Origin: Mycobacterium neglectum
Lineage (GTDB): Bacteria > Actinomycetota > Actinomycetes > Mycobacteriales > Mycobacteriaceae
Length of the DNA: 64,000 nt
Assembly: GCF_002591975.1 (NCBI RefSeq)
Contig: NZ_NVQE01000004.1
Location: 124,001-188,000, forward strand
Reading direction: 5' to 3'
The position numbers and the translations under genes were made by a program. Shown piece after piece: positions 18,938 to 27,348 of this stretch (the stretch's first letter is position 1; every line of letters begins with the position of its first letter). The notes under the pieces are model-generated. The model searched no databases and had not been told where the DNA came from. It saw only the letters and a list, made by a program, of their open reading frames with translations.

Positions 18938-20224
18938 GTGAGTACGCAATACGAGATCCAGCAGCCGGTGCACAACGCCGGCGGTTGGCGCGTGCTCGCA
19001 CCGTTTCAGATCCGCGAGTACCGCCTGCTGATCACGGCGGTCTCGCTGTCGATCTTCGCCGAGGGCATGTGGGCCGTCGTGATGGCCCTTCAGGTCATCG
19101 AGCTCAAGAATGACCCCGCAGCGCTATCGCTGGTCGCGACGTGCCTCGGTGTCGGCATCGTGGCCTTCCTCCTCGTCGGCGGGATCGCCGCCGATCGCTT
19201 CAACCAACGCTCGATCATCATCCTCGTCGAGACCGTCAACGTCATCGTCGTATCGGTGGTTGCCGTACTCGGATTGGTTGGCTCGCTGCAGATCTGGCAT
19301 ATGGCGGTGGCCGCGGGGCTGCTTGGCGTTGCGGCGGCGTTCTTTTTCCCGGCCTACAGCGCGATCCTGCCGAGGATCCTGCCCGCCGAACAATTGCTGG
19401 CCGCCAACGGCGTCGAAGGCGTGGTGCGCCCGGTGTTCCAGCGCGCCGTCGGGCCTGCGGTCGCCGGAATGTTGGTGGGTGCGACGTTTCCGGCGCTGGG
19501 CTCCGTCGTCGTGGCTGCGCTGTTCGCCATCGGTTTGGTGCTGCTGATCGCCACCAGAGGAACCACCACAGCGCCTGTCCGCGAACCCGGTAGCCAGCAG
19601 CCGCATATGGCGCGCGATCTGCGGGACGGCTTCGTGTTCATGCTGCGCACGCCGTGGTTGCTGTGGACGCTGCTGTTCGCGAGCATGTTCGTCCTCGTGG
19701 TGCTGGGCCCCATCGAGGTGCTGTTGCCGTTCATCGCCAATGACCGGTTCGACGATGGCGCGCGGATGTACGGCTTCATCCTTGCGTTCTTCGGGATGGG
19801 CAGCGCCCTTGGCGCGCTTGCAGTCTCGTCGGGTCGGCTACCCCGTCGCTATTTGACGGTGATGATGGCGATGTGGGGCGTCGGCTCCGTCCCTCTGGTG
19901 ATCGTCGGCTTCACGTCGTCGTTCACGCTGATGGCCCTCGCGACGTTCGTCATCGGCGTCACCGACGGTGCGGGCATGGTCATCTGGGGCACCCTGCTGC
20001 AACGGCGGGTACCCACGGCGATGCTCGGCCGCGTATCAAGCCTGGACTTCTTCGTCTCGCTGGCCTTCATGCCGGTGTCGTTCGCGATCGTCGGCCCGCT
20101 GTCGAAAGTCGTTTCAATGCAGACGATCTTCTTGGTGGCCGGTATCGCACCGGTGATATTGGCGGCCATCGCGATGTATGCGGCGAAGATGCGGCAGGAC
20201 GAACTGGCGCATCCCTTGCGCTAG
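18938..20224 (+). CDS. MFS transporter, EntS/Tap-like
   Basis: 428 aa from GTG 18938, the start that places a short 30-residue cytosolic N-terminus before the first helix. About 12 membrane helices, with the motif GGIAADRFNQRS between helices 2 and 3 (MFS motif A) and the MFS_3/EntS-like segment FFFPAYSAILPRILP. Family members export siderophores or drugs (Tap, EntS). It follows the hydratase gene by about 60 bases and its stop overlaps that of the convergent CAAX protease. Substrate unknown. Confidence 0.88.
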   Translation: MSTQYEIQQPVHNAGGWRVLAPFQIREYRLLITAVSLSIFAEGMWAVVMALQVIELKNDPAALSLVATCLGVGIVAFLLVGGIAADRFNQRSIIILVETVNVIVVSVVAVLGLVGSLQIWHMAVAAGLLGVAAAFFFPAYSAILPRILPAEQLLAANGVEGVVRPVFQRAVGPAVAGMLVGATFPALGSVVVAALFAIGLVLLIATRGTTTAPVREPGSQQPHMARDLRDGFVFMLRTPWLLWTLLFASMFVLVVLGPIEVLLPFIANDRFDDGARMYGFILAFFGMGSALGALAVSSGRLPRRYLTVMMAMWGVGSVPLVIVGFTSSFTLMALATFVIGVTDGAGMVIWGTLLQRRVPTAMLGRVSSLDFFVSLAFMPVSFAIVGPLSKVVSMQTIFLVAGIAPVILAAIAMYAAKMRQDELAHPLR

Positions 20225-20943
20225 GCGCCGAACATCGGGGGAAGTGCGAGCACCATGACCAGACCCCAGAAGAAGTGGGTCAGCATCGGCGCGAGCACTC
20301 CCCCGGTGATACGGCGCTCGACCGCACACACCGTGCCGAGGATGATCGCCGCGAAACCCAGCATCGGGTTGCCGGTGGCAACGCCCGTCGCGATCACGTA
20401 CAGCACCGTCGATACCAGCACCGGATGAAACCGGCCGAGCGCGGTGTAGAGAGCGCCGCGGAAGAACATCTCTTCGGCCACGCCGTTGACGACCGTGATG
20501 AAAGTGACCAGCAGCAGCGGCCCGTAATCAGCGAATTCCAGTACGCGAGTGATGTACTCGCGTACGGGGGGAATCTCACGGGCGATCAACCCGCCGACGA
20601 TGAATACGGCGCCGAGCAGCAGGCCCACTGCAGTTCCGGTGATGAACGGGCGCTGGTTGCGACCACGCAATCGAATGCAGCCCAGGTGCAGGGGCCCGGA
20701 CGCCAGCGCGCCGACGGCCCACACCGCGGCCAGTGCCAATGTCAGCCAGAAGAACGAGGCGTCTCCCGGCGGGCGGGCGAGCGAATACCCAAGCAGCCCA
20801 GCGCCGATCACCAATACGATCGCGACAACGATGCGCCTGCGCCGGATCAGCGCGGGTGGCTCGTGATGCGGCACAGGGCATGCGCCGACAACGTCCTTGG
20901 CCTCGGCCAGCCATCGTGGCCGGGTAACGGAGGGCTGGGTCAC
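20221..20943 (-). CDS. CPBP-family (CAAX) intramembrane metalloprotease
   Basis: 240 aa from GTG 20943, chosen because its first base pattern GTGA overlaps the stop of the upstream gene. Seven or so hydrophobic helices; the ABI/CPBP catalytic motif EEMFFRG and the later histidine in THFFWGLV are present. These membrane proteases act in bacteriocin immunity or protein maturation, though most are uncharacterised. Coupled translationally to the SDR-like gene upstream. The longer frame to 21111 would overlap that gene extensively. Confidence 0.87.
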   Translation of the reverse strand: MTQPSVTRPRWLAEAKDVVGACPVPHHEPPALIRRRRIVVAIVLVIGAGLLGYSLARPPGDASFFWLTLALAAVWAVGALASGPLHLGCIRLRGRNQRPFITGTAVGLLLGAVFIVGGLIAREIPPVREYITRVLEFADYGPLLLVTFITVVNGVAEEMFFRGALYTALGRFHPVLVSTVLYVIATGVATGNPMLGFAAIILGTVCAVERRITGGVLAPMLTHFFWGLVMVLALPPMFGA

Positions 20944-22085
20944 GCCGACTTCATCCTCGGTACCAGGCCGATGGCCGTGTCGAGTCCGGTGCGCACTGCG
21001 CCTGCGACGGGCCCCGGCACGACGCCGAGCAGCCCCAGCGCGGGTCGCGCGAACGCCGGAGTGATATGGCGGGCCAATTGTCGAATGCGCAATGTGTCGC
21101 CGCCCGCCCACACCGGATCGGTGTCGGCCAGGTGATGCGGATCGACCAAGGCGTCGACAGGACGGGGCTTGCGGCTCTCCAAGGCTCTTGTGATCGCCTC
21201 ATCGATTCCGACGAGACCCTCGGGCGGATCGGACACCAGATCACGAAGCCCGTTCCCGGAGGCCATCATTGGATGGTCGAGCGACTCCACGAGATCCGAC
21301 GCCAGTCCGCCGGGAACCGGTAACACCGCCGACGTCACCCACGACACCAGTCCGGTGTCGACCCCGTTGACGGGCAGTTCGGCGCGCCACTTGCCTGCGA
21401 TGCGCGCGTATGCCCGCAGGAGGTCGGCGTAGGACGATGTCTCCGGACCGGCGATGTCATAGGACCCCGCGGGCACCCGGTCGCCGGCGGCGACGACCAA
21501 GTAGTAGATGACATCGCTGATCGAGATCGGGTCGATCGGATTGACCGACCATCCGGGCATCGGCATCAGCAGGAACCGGTCGCCGACGTAGCGCAACATC
21601 TCGAACGATGTCGAGCCCGACCCGATGATCATCGCCGCACCCAGCCACACGACGTCGGGACCGCCGTCCACGCTGAGTGCCTCGGCGACCTCGGCGCGAC
21701 TGCTCAGGTGTTCGGAGAGGTCGTCGTCGTCGGGAACGAACCCGCCCAGGTAGACGATCCGGCGCACGTCGGCATTCTTTGCCGCAGTCGCCACGATGGC
21801 CGCTGCGCGGTTATCCGCTTCGCGAAAGCCGGGCTGCCCGATTCCGTGCACCAGGTAGTACACAACATCCACCGGCCCGGCGGTATTGAACGCGTGCCGT
21901 GCCGACTCCTTGTTGTGCGCATCCAGCGCCACCCCGGTGACCCGGTCATGCCAGCCGAAATCGGCCAGCCGGGCAGGGTTTCGAGTGGCCGCGACGACGT
22001 CATGCCCCGCCTCGAGCAGGGCGGTGACGAGCCGCGATCCGACATAACCGGTCGCGCCGGTGACCAGGATTCGCAGTTTGCTCAC
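20940..22085 (-). CDS. Atypical SDR / NAD(P)-binding epimerase-like protein
   Basis: 381 aa starting at GTG. The N-terminal Rossmann motif VTGATGYVGSRLV (about residues 8-20), the DVVYYLVHG and IVYLGGF segments define an atypical (SDR_a5-like) NAD(P)H-binding domain similar to YbjT. About 90 further C-terminal residues include a weakly hydrophobic segment. The classical YxxxK is not seen, as expected of atypical SDRs, so it may bind NAD(P) in a structural or complex I-assembly-like role. It overlaps the protease gene. Confidence 0.83.
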   Translation of the reverse strand: MSKLRILVTGATGYVGSRLVTALLEAGHDVVAATRNPARLADFGWHDRVTGVALDAHNKESARHAFNTAGPVDVVYYLVHGIGQPGFREADNRAAAIVATAAKNADVRRIVYLGGFVPDDDDLSEHLSSRAEVAEALSVDGGPDVVWLGAAMIIGSGSTSFEMLRYVGDRFLLMPMPGWSVNPIDPISISDVIYYLVVAAGDRVPAGSYDIAGPETSSYADLLRAYARIAGKWRAELPVNGVDTGLVSWVTSAVLPVPGGLASDLVESLDHPMMASGNGLRDLVSDPPEGLVGIDEAITRALESRKPRPVDALVDPHHLADTDPVWAGGDTLRIRQLARHITPAFARPALGLLGVVPGPVAGAVRTGLDTAIGLVPRMKSA

Positions 22086-22129
22086 CGTACGGCTGTACCC
22101 GAAGGCGCCGGATCGGAACCTTGGCGCAT

Positions 22130-22657
22130 TCAGGCGCTGTTCGCGTCGCGGTGCAGCTCGACCAGCGCCTGGTACACCTGCGCGTTGTTCCTGTTGTGCG
22201 TCACCTCGGCGTCACTGAGGTCGCGCCGCGTCTTGCCGGGCACGCCCGCCACCAGCGACCGCGGCGGCACCACGAAGCCCTGTGGCACCAACGCACTGGC
22301 AGCGATCAGCGATCCCGCGCCGATTTTCGCGCCGTTGAGGATCACCGCCCCCATCCCGATGAGACAGCCGTCCTCGACCTCACAGCCGTGCAGCACGGCG
22401 TTGTGCCCGACGCTGACGTTGGTGCCGATCCTGACGGGAAATCCGGGGTCGACGTGAATCGTGACCCCGTCCTGAATGTTGGTGCCCGCACCGATCTCGA
22501 TGGGCTCGGCCTCCGCGCGCAGCGTGGCGCCGTACCAGACACTGGCACTCGCGCCGAGTGTCACCTGGCCGATCAGGCTCGCATTGGGCGCCACCCAACT
22601 TTCGTCGTGCAGCGCGGGCGCACGACCGCGGATGGACAGAATCAGCGGCTCAGGCAT
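22130..22657 (-). CDS. Gamma-carbonic anhydrase family protein
   Basis: 175 aa from ATG 22657, giving MPEPLILSIRGRAPAL; upstream in-frame starts at 22666 and 22675 would add 3 or 6 residues. A left-handed beta-helix of hexapeptide repeats runs through residues 25-130, with zinc-ligand candidates in TIHVDPG and SVGHNAVLHGCEV, as in the YrdA/CaiE/gamma-CA group. Carbonic anhydrase activity is possible but many members act in CoA or metal metabolism. TACGAT lies 7 bases before ATG 22657, supporting this start as leaderless. Confidence 0.87.
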   Translation of the reverse strand: MPEPLILSIRGRAPALHDESWVAPNASLIGQVTLGASASVWYGATLRAEAEPIEIGAGTNIQDGVTIHVDPGFPVRIGTNVSVGHNAVLHGCEVEDGCLIGMGAVILNGAKIGAGSLIAASALVPQGFVVPPRSLVAGVPGKTRRDLSDAEVTHNRNNAQVYQALVELHRDANSA

Positions 22658-22664
22658 GCGCGTC

Positions 22665-22670
22665 ATCGTA
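22665..22670 (-). promoter_or_regulatory. Candidate leaderless -10 for gamma-CA gene
   Basis: TACGAT on the minus strand, 7 bases before the ATG at 22655-22657, fitting TANNNT at leaderless spacing. Confidence 0.4.
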
Positions 22671-22689
22671 TGCACCGTGACATCCTGAC

Positions 22690-23631
22690 GTGGTGACCAC
22701 TACCCCGACAGCACTCGAGGTCGTCGATGGCGTCGACCTGACCGGCAAGGTCTGCGTCGTCACCGGCGCCTCGGCCGGGCTGGGCAGGGAGTCGGCGCGA
22801 GCGCTCGCCGCCACCGGCGCACACGTCATCCTTGCCGCCCGCAATCGCACCGCCCTGGCCGATACCGAGGGATGGATTCGCGCCGCGGTTCCCGGCGCGG
22901 TGACTTCGACGGTGGAGTTGGACCTGACCTCGCTGGCCGCCGTCTATTGGGCAGCCGACGCGATCAGCGCCACCGTGCCGGCCATCCACGTGCTGATGAA
23001 CAACGCCGGGGTGATGTTCACACCGTTCGGCCGAACGCACGATGGTTTCGAATTGCAGTTCGGCACCAACCATCTCGGCCATTTCGAACTCACGCGGCTA
23101 CTGACGCCGCAGCTCGCCGCCGCCGGCGGTGCGCGCATCGTGAATCTGTCGTCAGACGGGCACCGGCTCAGCGACGTCGACCTGGAGGACCCGAACTGGG
23201 AGCACCGCGAGTACGACAAGTTCGCCGCCTACGGGGCATCGAAGACGGCCAACATTCTTCATACGGTCGAGCTGGACCGGCGGCTGCGCGACCGCGGCAT
23301 CAGGGCGTTCGCGGTGCACCCGGGTGTCGTGGCAACAGAGCTGGCACGGCACATGTCCCGCGACGACTTCACCGCCCTGACGCAGTTCGTGCCGTCGGAT
23401 CCCGCGCTGGACAAGGTCGACGTACGACGCGACTTCACGATGCCCGAACACGGTGCGGCCACGCAGGTGTGGGCCGCGGTCAGCGACGATCTCGAGGACG
23501 TCGGTTCGGTATACCTCGCGGACTGCCGGATCAGAGATGACCAGGCACCGTATGCCATGGACAAGGCACACGCACAGCAGCTCTGGGATGTCTCGGAGCG
23601 GCTCTGTGCCGTCGCGAGCACAGGACGCTGA
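22690..23631 (+). CDS. SDR-family oxidoreductase, retinol-dehydrogenase-like
   Basis: 313 aa from GTG 22690 (GTG 22693 is equally likely). NAD(P) motif VTGASAGLGRESA, NNAGV, catalytic Ser in VNLSSDGHR and YGASK are in order. The long form with FGTNHLGHFELTRLL resembles human RDH/WWOX-type dehydrogenases common in mycobacteria, which act on lipophilic alcohols or ketones. It is followed 5 bases later by a TetR gene that probably regulates it. Confidence 0.88.
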   Translation: MVTTTPTALEVVDGVDLTGKVCVVTGASAGLGRESARALAATGAHVILAARNRTALADTEGWIRAAVPGAVTSTVELDLTSLAAVYWAADAISATVPAIHVLMNNAGVMFTPFGRTHDGFELQFGTNHLGHFELTRLLTPQLAAAGGARIVNLSSDGHRLSDVDLEDPNWEHREYDKFAAYGASKTANILHTVELDRRLRDRGIRAFAVHPGVVATELARHMSRDDFTALTQFVPSDPALDKVDVRRDFTMPEHGAATQVWAAVSDDLEDVGSVYLADCRIRDDQAPYAMDKAHAQQLWDVSERLCAVASTGR

Positions 23632-23636
23632 GACGC

Positions 23637-24212
23637 ATGTCCGACGTCGTACATCTGCGGTCCTACGACGACCGCAGTCGCGATGACGAGGAGACGCGCG
23701 AGATCGTGCGTGCGACCGTCGAACTGTTGCGCGAGATTCCGTACTCCGACATCACCATGGCGGCGATCAGCAAGCGCTCAGGGGTATCCGTCGGGTCGCT
23801 GCGCGAGCAGTTCTGGTCGAAGGACGCGATCGTCGCCGAGATCTATCTCCACCGGCTGCGAGCCGCACCGCTGGACGTCGACGTCGACCTGGGTGTCCAG
23901 GAACGGATGGTGGCCCAGTTCTCACATCTCGTGATGCTGTTGGCCGACGAGCCCGGGCTTGCGGCCGCGTGCTCCAGCGCGCTCGTCGGTGCCGACCCGT
24001 CGGTGCGGTCCGTCCGGGAGCGCATCCACGCCGAGTATCACCGGCGGGTACGCACCATGCTGCGCTCGGGCGCGTGGCCCGAGGTGACACAAACTCTCGA
24101 ATTCGGCCTCGTCGGCGCGTTGGTGCACGCGAGCTGCGGCATCGACAACTTCCAGCAGACCGCCGACGACCTCGCCCGGATGGTGGCGACGGTGTTGCCC
24201 GACAGTCGCTAG
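23637..24212 (+). CDS. TetR-family transcriptional regulator
   Basis: 191 aa. The HTH SDITMAAISKRSGVSVGSLREQFWSKDAIVAEIY is at roughly residues 35-68. The C-terminal domain contains GVQERMVAQFSHLVMLLADEPGLAAACSSAL, typical of small-ligand-binding TetR proteins. It shares a transcript with the preceding SDR gene, and its stop overlaps the convergent GlxA-type regulator by 4 bases. Ligand unknown. Confidence 0.87.
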   Translation: MSDVVHLRSYDDRSRDDEETREIVRATVELLREIPYSDITMAAISKRSGVSVGSLREQFWSKDAIVAEIYLHRLRAAPLDVDVDLGVQERMVAQFSHLVMLLADEPGLAAACSSALVGADPSVRSVRERIHAEYHRRVRTMLRSGAWPEVTQTLEFGLVGALVHASCGIDNFQQTADDLARMVATVLPDSR

Positions 24213-25165
24213 GCGCCCTGGTAGACCTTGCGATAACTCGACGGTGACATCCCCACACCACGGCGCAGGTGATGGCGAAGGTTTGCGCCGGAGCCCAGGC
24301 CCGACAATCTGGCCACCTCGTCGACGGGGTGGTCCCGGGACTCCAGCAGTTCGCGGGCGAAGTCGATGCGGCGGTTGCGGATCCATGTACCGGGGGCCTG
24401 GCCCGTTTCCTCGCGAAACCGCCGACTGAACGTCCGCGCGCTCATCTTGGCGTGCCGGGCCAACCGCGACACCGTGAGCTCCTCGTGGAGATGTCGCAAC
24501 GCCCACTCGCGGGTGGGGGCCGTCGAGAAGTGGTCGGGCGCAGGCACCTGCCGGTCGATGAACTGTGCCTGTCCACCTTCGCGCCACGGTGGGACGACGC
24601 AGTACCTCGCAACCGCGTTCGCCACCTGTGCACCGTGGTCGGACCGAATGATGTGCAGGCACAGGTCGATTCCAGCCGCCAGGCCCGCCGAGGAAAGGAT
24701 GTCGCCGTCGTCGACGAACAGCACGTTCTCGTCGACGCGCACCCGTGGATGCAGCCGGCGCAGGTCGTCGGCGAATCGCCAGTGCGTGGTCGCGGGGCGG
24801 CCGTCGAGCAGACCGGCGGCTGCGAGCACGAACGCCCCGGTGCAGATCGACACCAGCCGCGCGGCCGGACGGATCAGTGCCAGCGCCGCCGCGACGTCGG
24901 GCGTCAGCGTGCCGTCCTCTCGGGCGGACGGATACCTCGTACCCGGAATGACCACGGTGTCGGCGGTCACCAGTGCCTCCGGGCCGGCCTCTGCCAGCAC
25001 CGAGAAGCCGGTCGTGGCGGCGACGGGGTCGCCAGACAGTGCGCAGGTCACCACGTCGTAGAGCGGGTTGCCGTCGTCGTCGCTCGCGTTGGAGAACATC
25101 AGCGGCGCGATGGTGGCGTCGAACCCGACGACGGGCGGCAACAGGAGGACGGCGACGCGGTGCAT
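24209..25165 (-). CDS. GlxA-family AraC-type regulator
   Basis: 318 aa with an N-terminal DJ-1/PfpI domain (about residues 1-190) and a C-terminal AraC HTH pair (about 215-310). The nucleophile-elbow Cys is in SICTGAFVLAAAGLLDG, and the AraC part shows LTVSRLARHAKMSARTFSRR and the second-helix signature RIDFARELLE. Such regulators control catabolism of amines, arginine or betaine (GbdR, ArgR, CdhR are relatives) or other functions. It is divergent from an MFS transporter, which it probably controls. Confidence 0.9.
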   Translation of the reverse strand: MHRVAVLLLPPVVGFDATIAPLMFSNASDDDGNPLYDVVTCALSGDPVAATTGFSVLAEAGPEALVTADTVVIPGTRYPSAREDGTLTPDVAAALALIRPAARLVSICTGAFVLAAAGLLDGRPATTHWRFADDLRRLHPRVRVDENVLFVDDGDILSSAGLAAGIDLCLHIIRSDHGAQVANAVARYCVVPPWREGGQAQFIDRQVPAPDHFSTAPTREWALRHLHEELTVSRLARHAKMSARTFSRRFREETGQAPGTWIRNRRIDFARELLESRDHPVDEVARLSGLGSGANLRHHLRRGVGMSPSSYRKVYQGA

Positions 25166-25175
25166 CCACCCAGTT

Positions 25176-25210
25176 TGGCATGTTCTTGACGAATGTTGTC
25201 ATTCATGCCA
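25176..25210. promoter_or_regulatory. Nested inverted repeats between glxA-type regulator and MFS gene
   Basis: TGGCATG (25176-25182) and CATGCCA (25204-25210) are perfect complements; inside them GAATG (25191-25195) and CATTC (25200-25204) form a second dyad. The element sits 11-45 bases upstream of the regulator start in the divergent region, a likely operator. Confidence 0.4.
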
Positions 25211-25247
25211 CTGGTCGAACCGGGTTCGCGCTGACCAGAGTGATGCG

Positions 25248-26522
25248 GTGACGTCGACCGCCGCACAGCAGACCGCGCCGAGGATCCACTGGGCGTGGGT
25301 GGTCGCGGCCGTCAGCTTTGTGGCGATCCTCGGCGCGGCGGCCTTCCGATCGGTGCCGGGCGTGATGATGAATCCGCTGCACCACGAGTTCGGGTGGTCG
25401 CACGGCGTGGTCGGGCTGGCGATGTCGGTCAACATGACCTTGTTCGGGCTCACGGCGCCGTTCGCCGCGGCGCTGATGGACCGCTTCGGTGTGCGCCCGG
25501 TGCTGTCGGGGGCGCTGCTGATGATCGCGGGCGGTTCGGCGCTGTCCGTGACGATGACGGCGAGCTGGCAGCTGGTGCTCCTGTGGGGCGTGCTCGTCGG
25601 CGCGGGCACCGGAGCGATCTCGATGGGCTTTGTCGCCACGATCGCGACACGCTGGTTCGAGTCGCGGCGCGGCCTCGTGACGGGGGTGCTCACCGCCGCC
25701 AGTGCGACAGGGCAACTCATCTTTCTACCGGTCGTCGCCGAGGTCACCACCCGGCACGGATGGCGCTGGGCGTCGCTGATCGTCGCGGCCGCGGCGCTGT
25801 GTGTGGTCCCGCTCGTGCTGGTGTTCATGCGAAATTACCCGCAGGACAAGGGTTTAACGGCGTACGGCGCGACGGCTGCGACCGAACCGGCCGCGGTCCC
25901 GGCTTCGAGCTTCCGCGCTGCGTTCGACGGCCTGTTGATCGGCGCTCGCGTTCCGGCGTTCTGGCTGCTGGCGGCGAGCTTCGCGATCTGCGGGATGACG
26001 ACGAACGGACTGATCGGCACGCACTTCATTCCGGCGGCCAATGACCACGGCATGCCGACGACGGTCGCGGCCGGCCTGCTGGCGACCATCGGCATTCTCG
26101 ATGTAGCCGGCACCGTGTTCTCCGGATGGCTGACCGACCGCGTGGACCCGCGCCTGCTGCTCGTCGTCTACTACACCGGCCGGGGAGTCTCGCTGCTGGC
26201 GTTGCCGTCGCTGCTTTCGCCGCACGCCGAACCCAGCACGTGGGTCTTCGTCATCTTCTACGGCTTGGACTGGGTAGCCACCGTTCCTCCGACGATCGTG
26301 TTGTGCCGGAATTACTTCGGCAGCCGTTCTCCCATCGTGTTCGGCTGGGTCTTCGCGTCCCACCAGTTGGGCGCGGCAGTGGCCGCGGCGGGCGCCGGAT
26401 GGCTGCGTGATCTGCAGGGTGGTTACGACACGGCGTTCTACCTCGCAGGGGGCCTTTGCTTCGTCGCGGCCGCGTTGTGTGGCAAGATCCGCAAAACGCA
26501 GGTCAGAGCACCTGCACCTTAG
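25248..26522 (+). CDS. MFS transporter (oxalate/formate antiporter-like group)
   Basis: 424 aa from GTG 25248, giving about 14 residues before helix 1. Twelve hydrophobic helices; motif-A-like DRFGVRPVLSG lies between helices 2 and 3, and the pattern with a central loop after MRNYPQDKG is typical of the MFS_1 group that includes monocarboxylate and oxalate:formate antiporters. It is divergent from the GlxA-family regulator. The upstream in-frame ATG at 25068 lies within the regulator gene and is rejected. Confidence 0.88.
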   Translation: MTSTAAQQTAPRIHWAWVVAAVSFVAILGAAAFRSVPGVMMNPLHHEFGWSHGVVGLAMSVNMTLFGLTAPFAAALMDRFGVRPVLSGALLMIAGGSALSVTMTASWQLVLLWGVLVGAGTGAISMGFVATIATRWFESRRGLVTGVLTAASATGQLIFLPVVAEVTTRHGWRWASLIVAAAALCVVPLVLVFMRNYPQDKGLTAYGATAATEPAAVPASSFRAAFDGLLIGARVPAFWLLAASFAICGMTTNGLIGTHFIPAANDHGMPTTVAAGLLATIGILDVAGTVFSGWLTDRVDPRLLLVVYYTGRGVSLLALPSLLSPHAEPSTWVFVIFYGLDWVATVPPTIVLCRNYFGSRSPIVFGWVFASHQLGAAVAAAGAGWLRDLQGGYDTAFYLAGGLCFVAAALCGKIRKTQVRAPAP

Positions 26523-26604
26523 GTTTTACCAGCTTTTCACTTTGGCGAAGGCGCGTTGCGGGCTTTACCATGCGATGCGACTGGAAGATCTGAGGAGCAC
26601 TTAC

Positions 26605-27348
26605 GTGAAGACCCGCACCAGCAAGACCATTGGCGCCGCCGCCGGAATCGCCGCGATCGCGCTGTCGATACCGCTGGCCGTGACCGCCTACGCCCAGCCC
26701 GATACCGAGCCCGCACCCGAGCTCGAGATTCCCGATCCCCAGGGGCCGGGCTGCGACGCGTTCAAGACCGCCGTGCCGAACTACAAGACGCTGTCCACCT
26801 CGCCGGTGGGCACCGCGCTGCAGAGCATCCCCGACGCCAGCACCTTCTACTCGGCGATCTCGGGTGGCTTCAACCCCGCGGTCAACATCGTCCCGGTCTT
26901 GGAGAACGGCCCCTACGTGGTGTTCGCGCCGACGAATGAGGCCTTCGCCAAGCTGGCTCCCGCGCAGGTCGACGCGCTCAAGGCCGACCCGGCCGCGCTG
27001 AGCGACCTCGTCTACTACCACGACTTCCTCGGCCTGCTCGGCAACGAGGACGTCAAGGGCCAGCGGCCGACCCAGCAGGGTGCCGAGATCAAGGTCGAGG
27101 GCGATGGCGGCGACATCAAGGTCAACGACACCGCCAAGCTCGTCTGCGGTGCGATCTTCGCCAAGGACGCGCGGATCTATTTGATCGACACGGTGCTGGA
27201 TCCCAAGACGCCGCCGACCGCTCTCACGCCGTCGGCGACGTCGAGCACGACCTCCACCACGACGACCACGAGCGAGACGCCGGCGACGACGCCCGCGGCC
27301 CCGCCCGCCGAGGCCCCCATGCCTGCGGCGGACGCCCCGATCGGCTAG
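26605..27348 (+). CDS. Secreted fasciclin (FAS1) domain protein, MPT70/83-like
   Basis: 247 aa from GTG 26605, which has a good ribosome site GAGGAG 7 bases upstream; the ATG at 26572 has none. A Sec signal peptide (basic KTRTSK, hydrophobic GIAAIALSIPLAVTAYA, cleavage after Ala) lacks a lipobox Cys, so the protein is probably soluble and secreted like MPT70. One FAS1 domain spans about residues 45-195 with the H1/H2 boxes VVFAPTNEAFAKL and IYLIDTVLDP. The tail is a Thr/Ser/Pro/Ala-rich linker. Fasciclin domains mediate adhesion or ligand binding at the cell surface. Confidence 0.9.
   Translation: MKTRTSKTIGAAAGIAAIALSIPLAVTAYAQPDTEPAPELEIPDPQGPGCDAFKTAVPNYKTLSTSPVGTALQSIPDASTFYSAISGGFNPAVNIVPVLENGPYVVFAPTNEAFAKLAPAQVDALKADPAALSDLVYYHDFLGLLGNEDVKGQRPTQQGAEIKVEGDGGDIKVNDTAKLVCGAIFAKDARIYLIDTVLDPKTPPTALTPSATSSTTSTTTTTSETPATTPAAPPAEAPMPAADAPIG

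Noticed and set aside
22673..22675. GTG at 22675 as start of gamma-CA gene
   Set aside because: The ATG at 22657 has a TANNNT box at leaderless spacing and gives the usual N-terminus.
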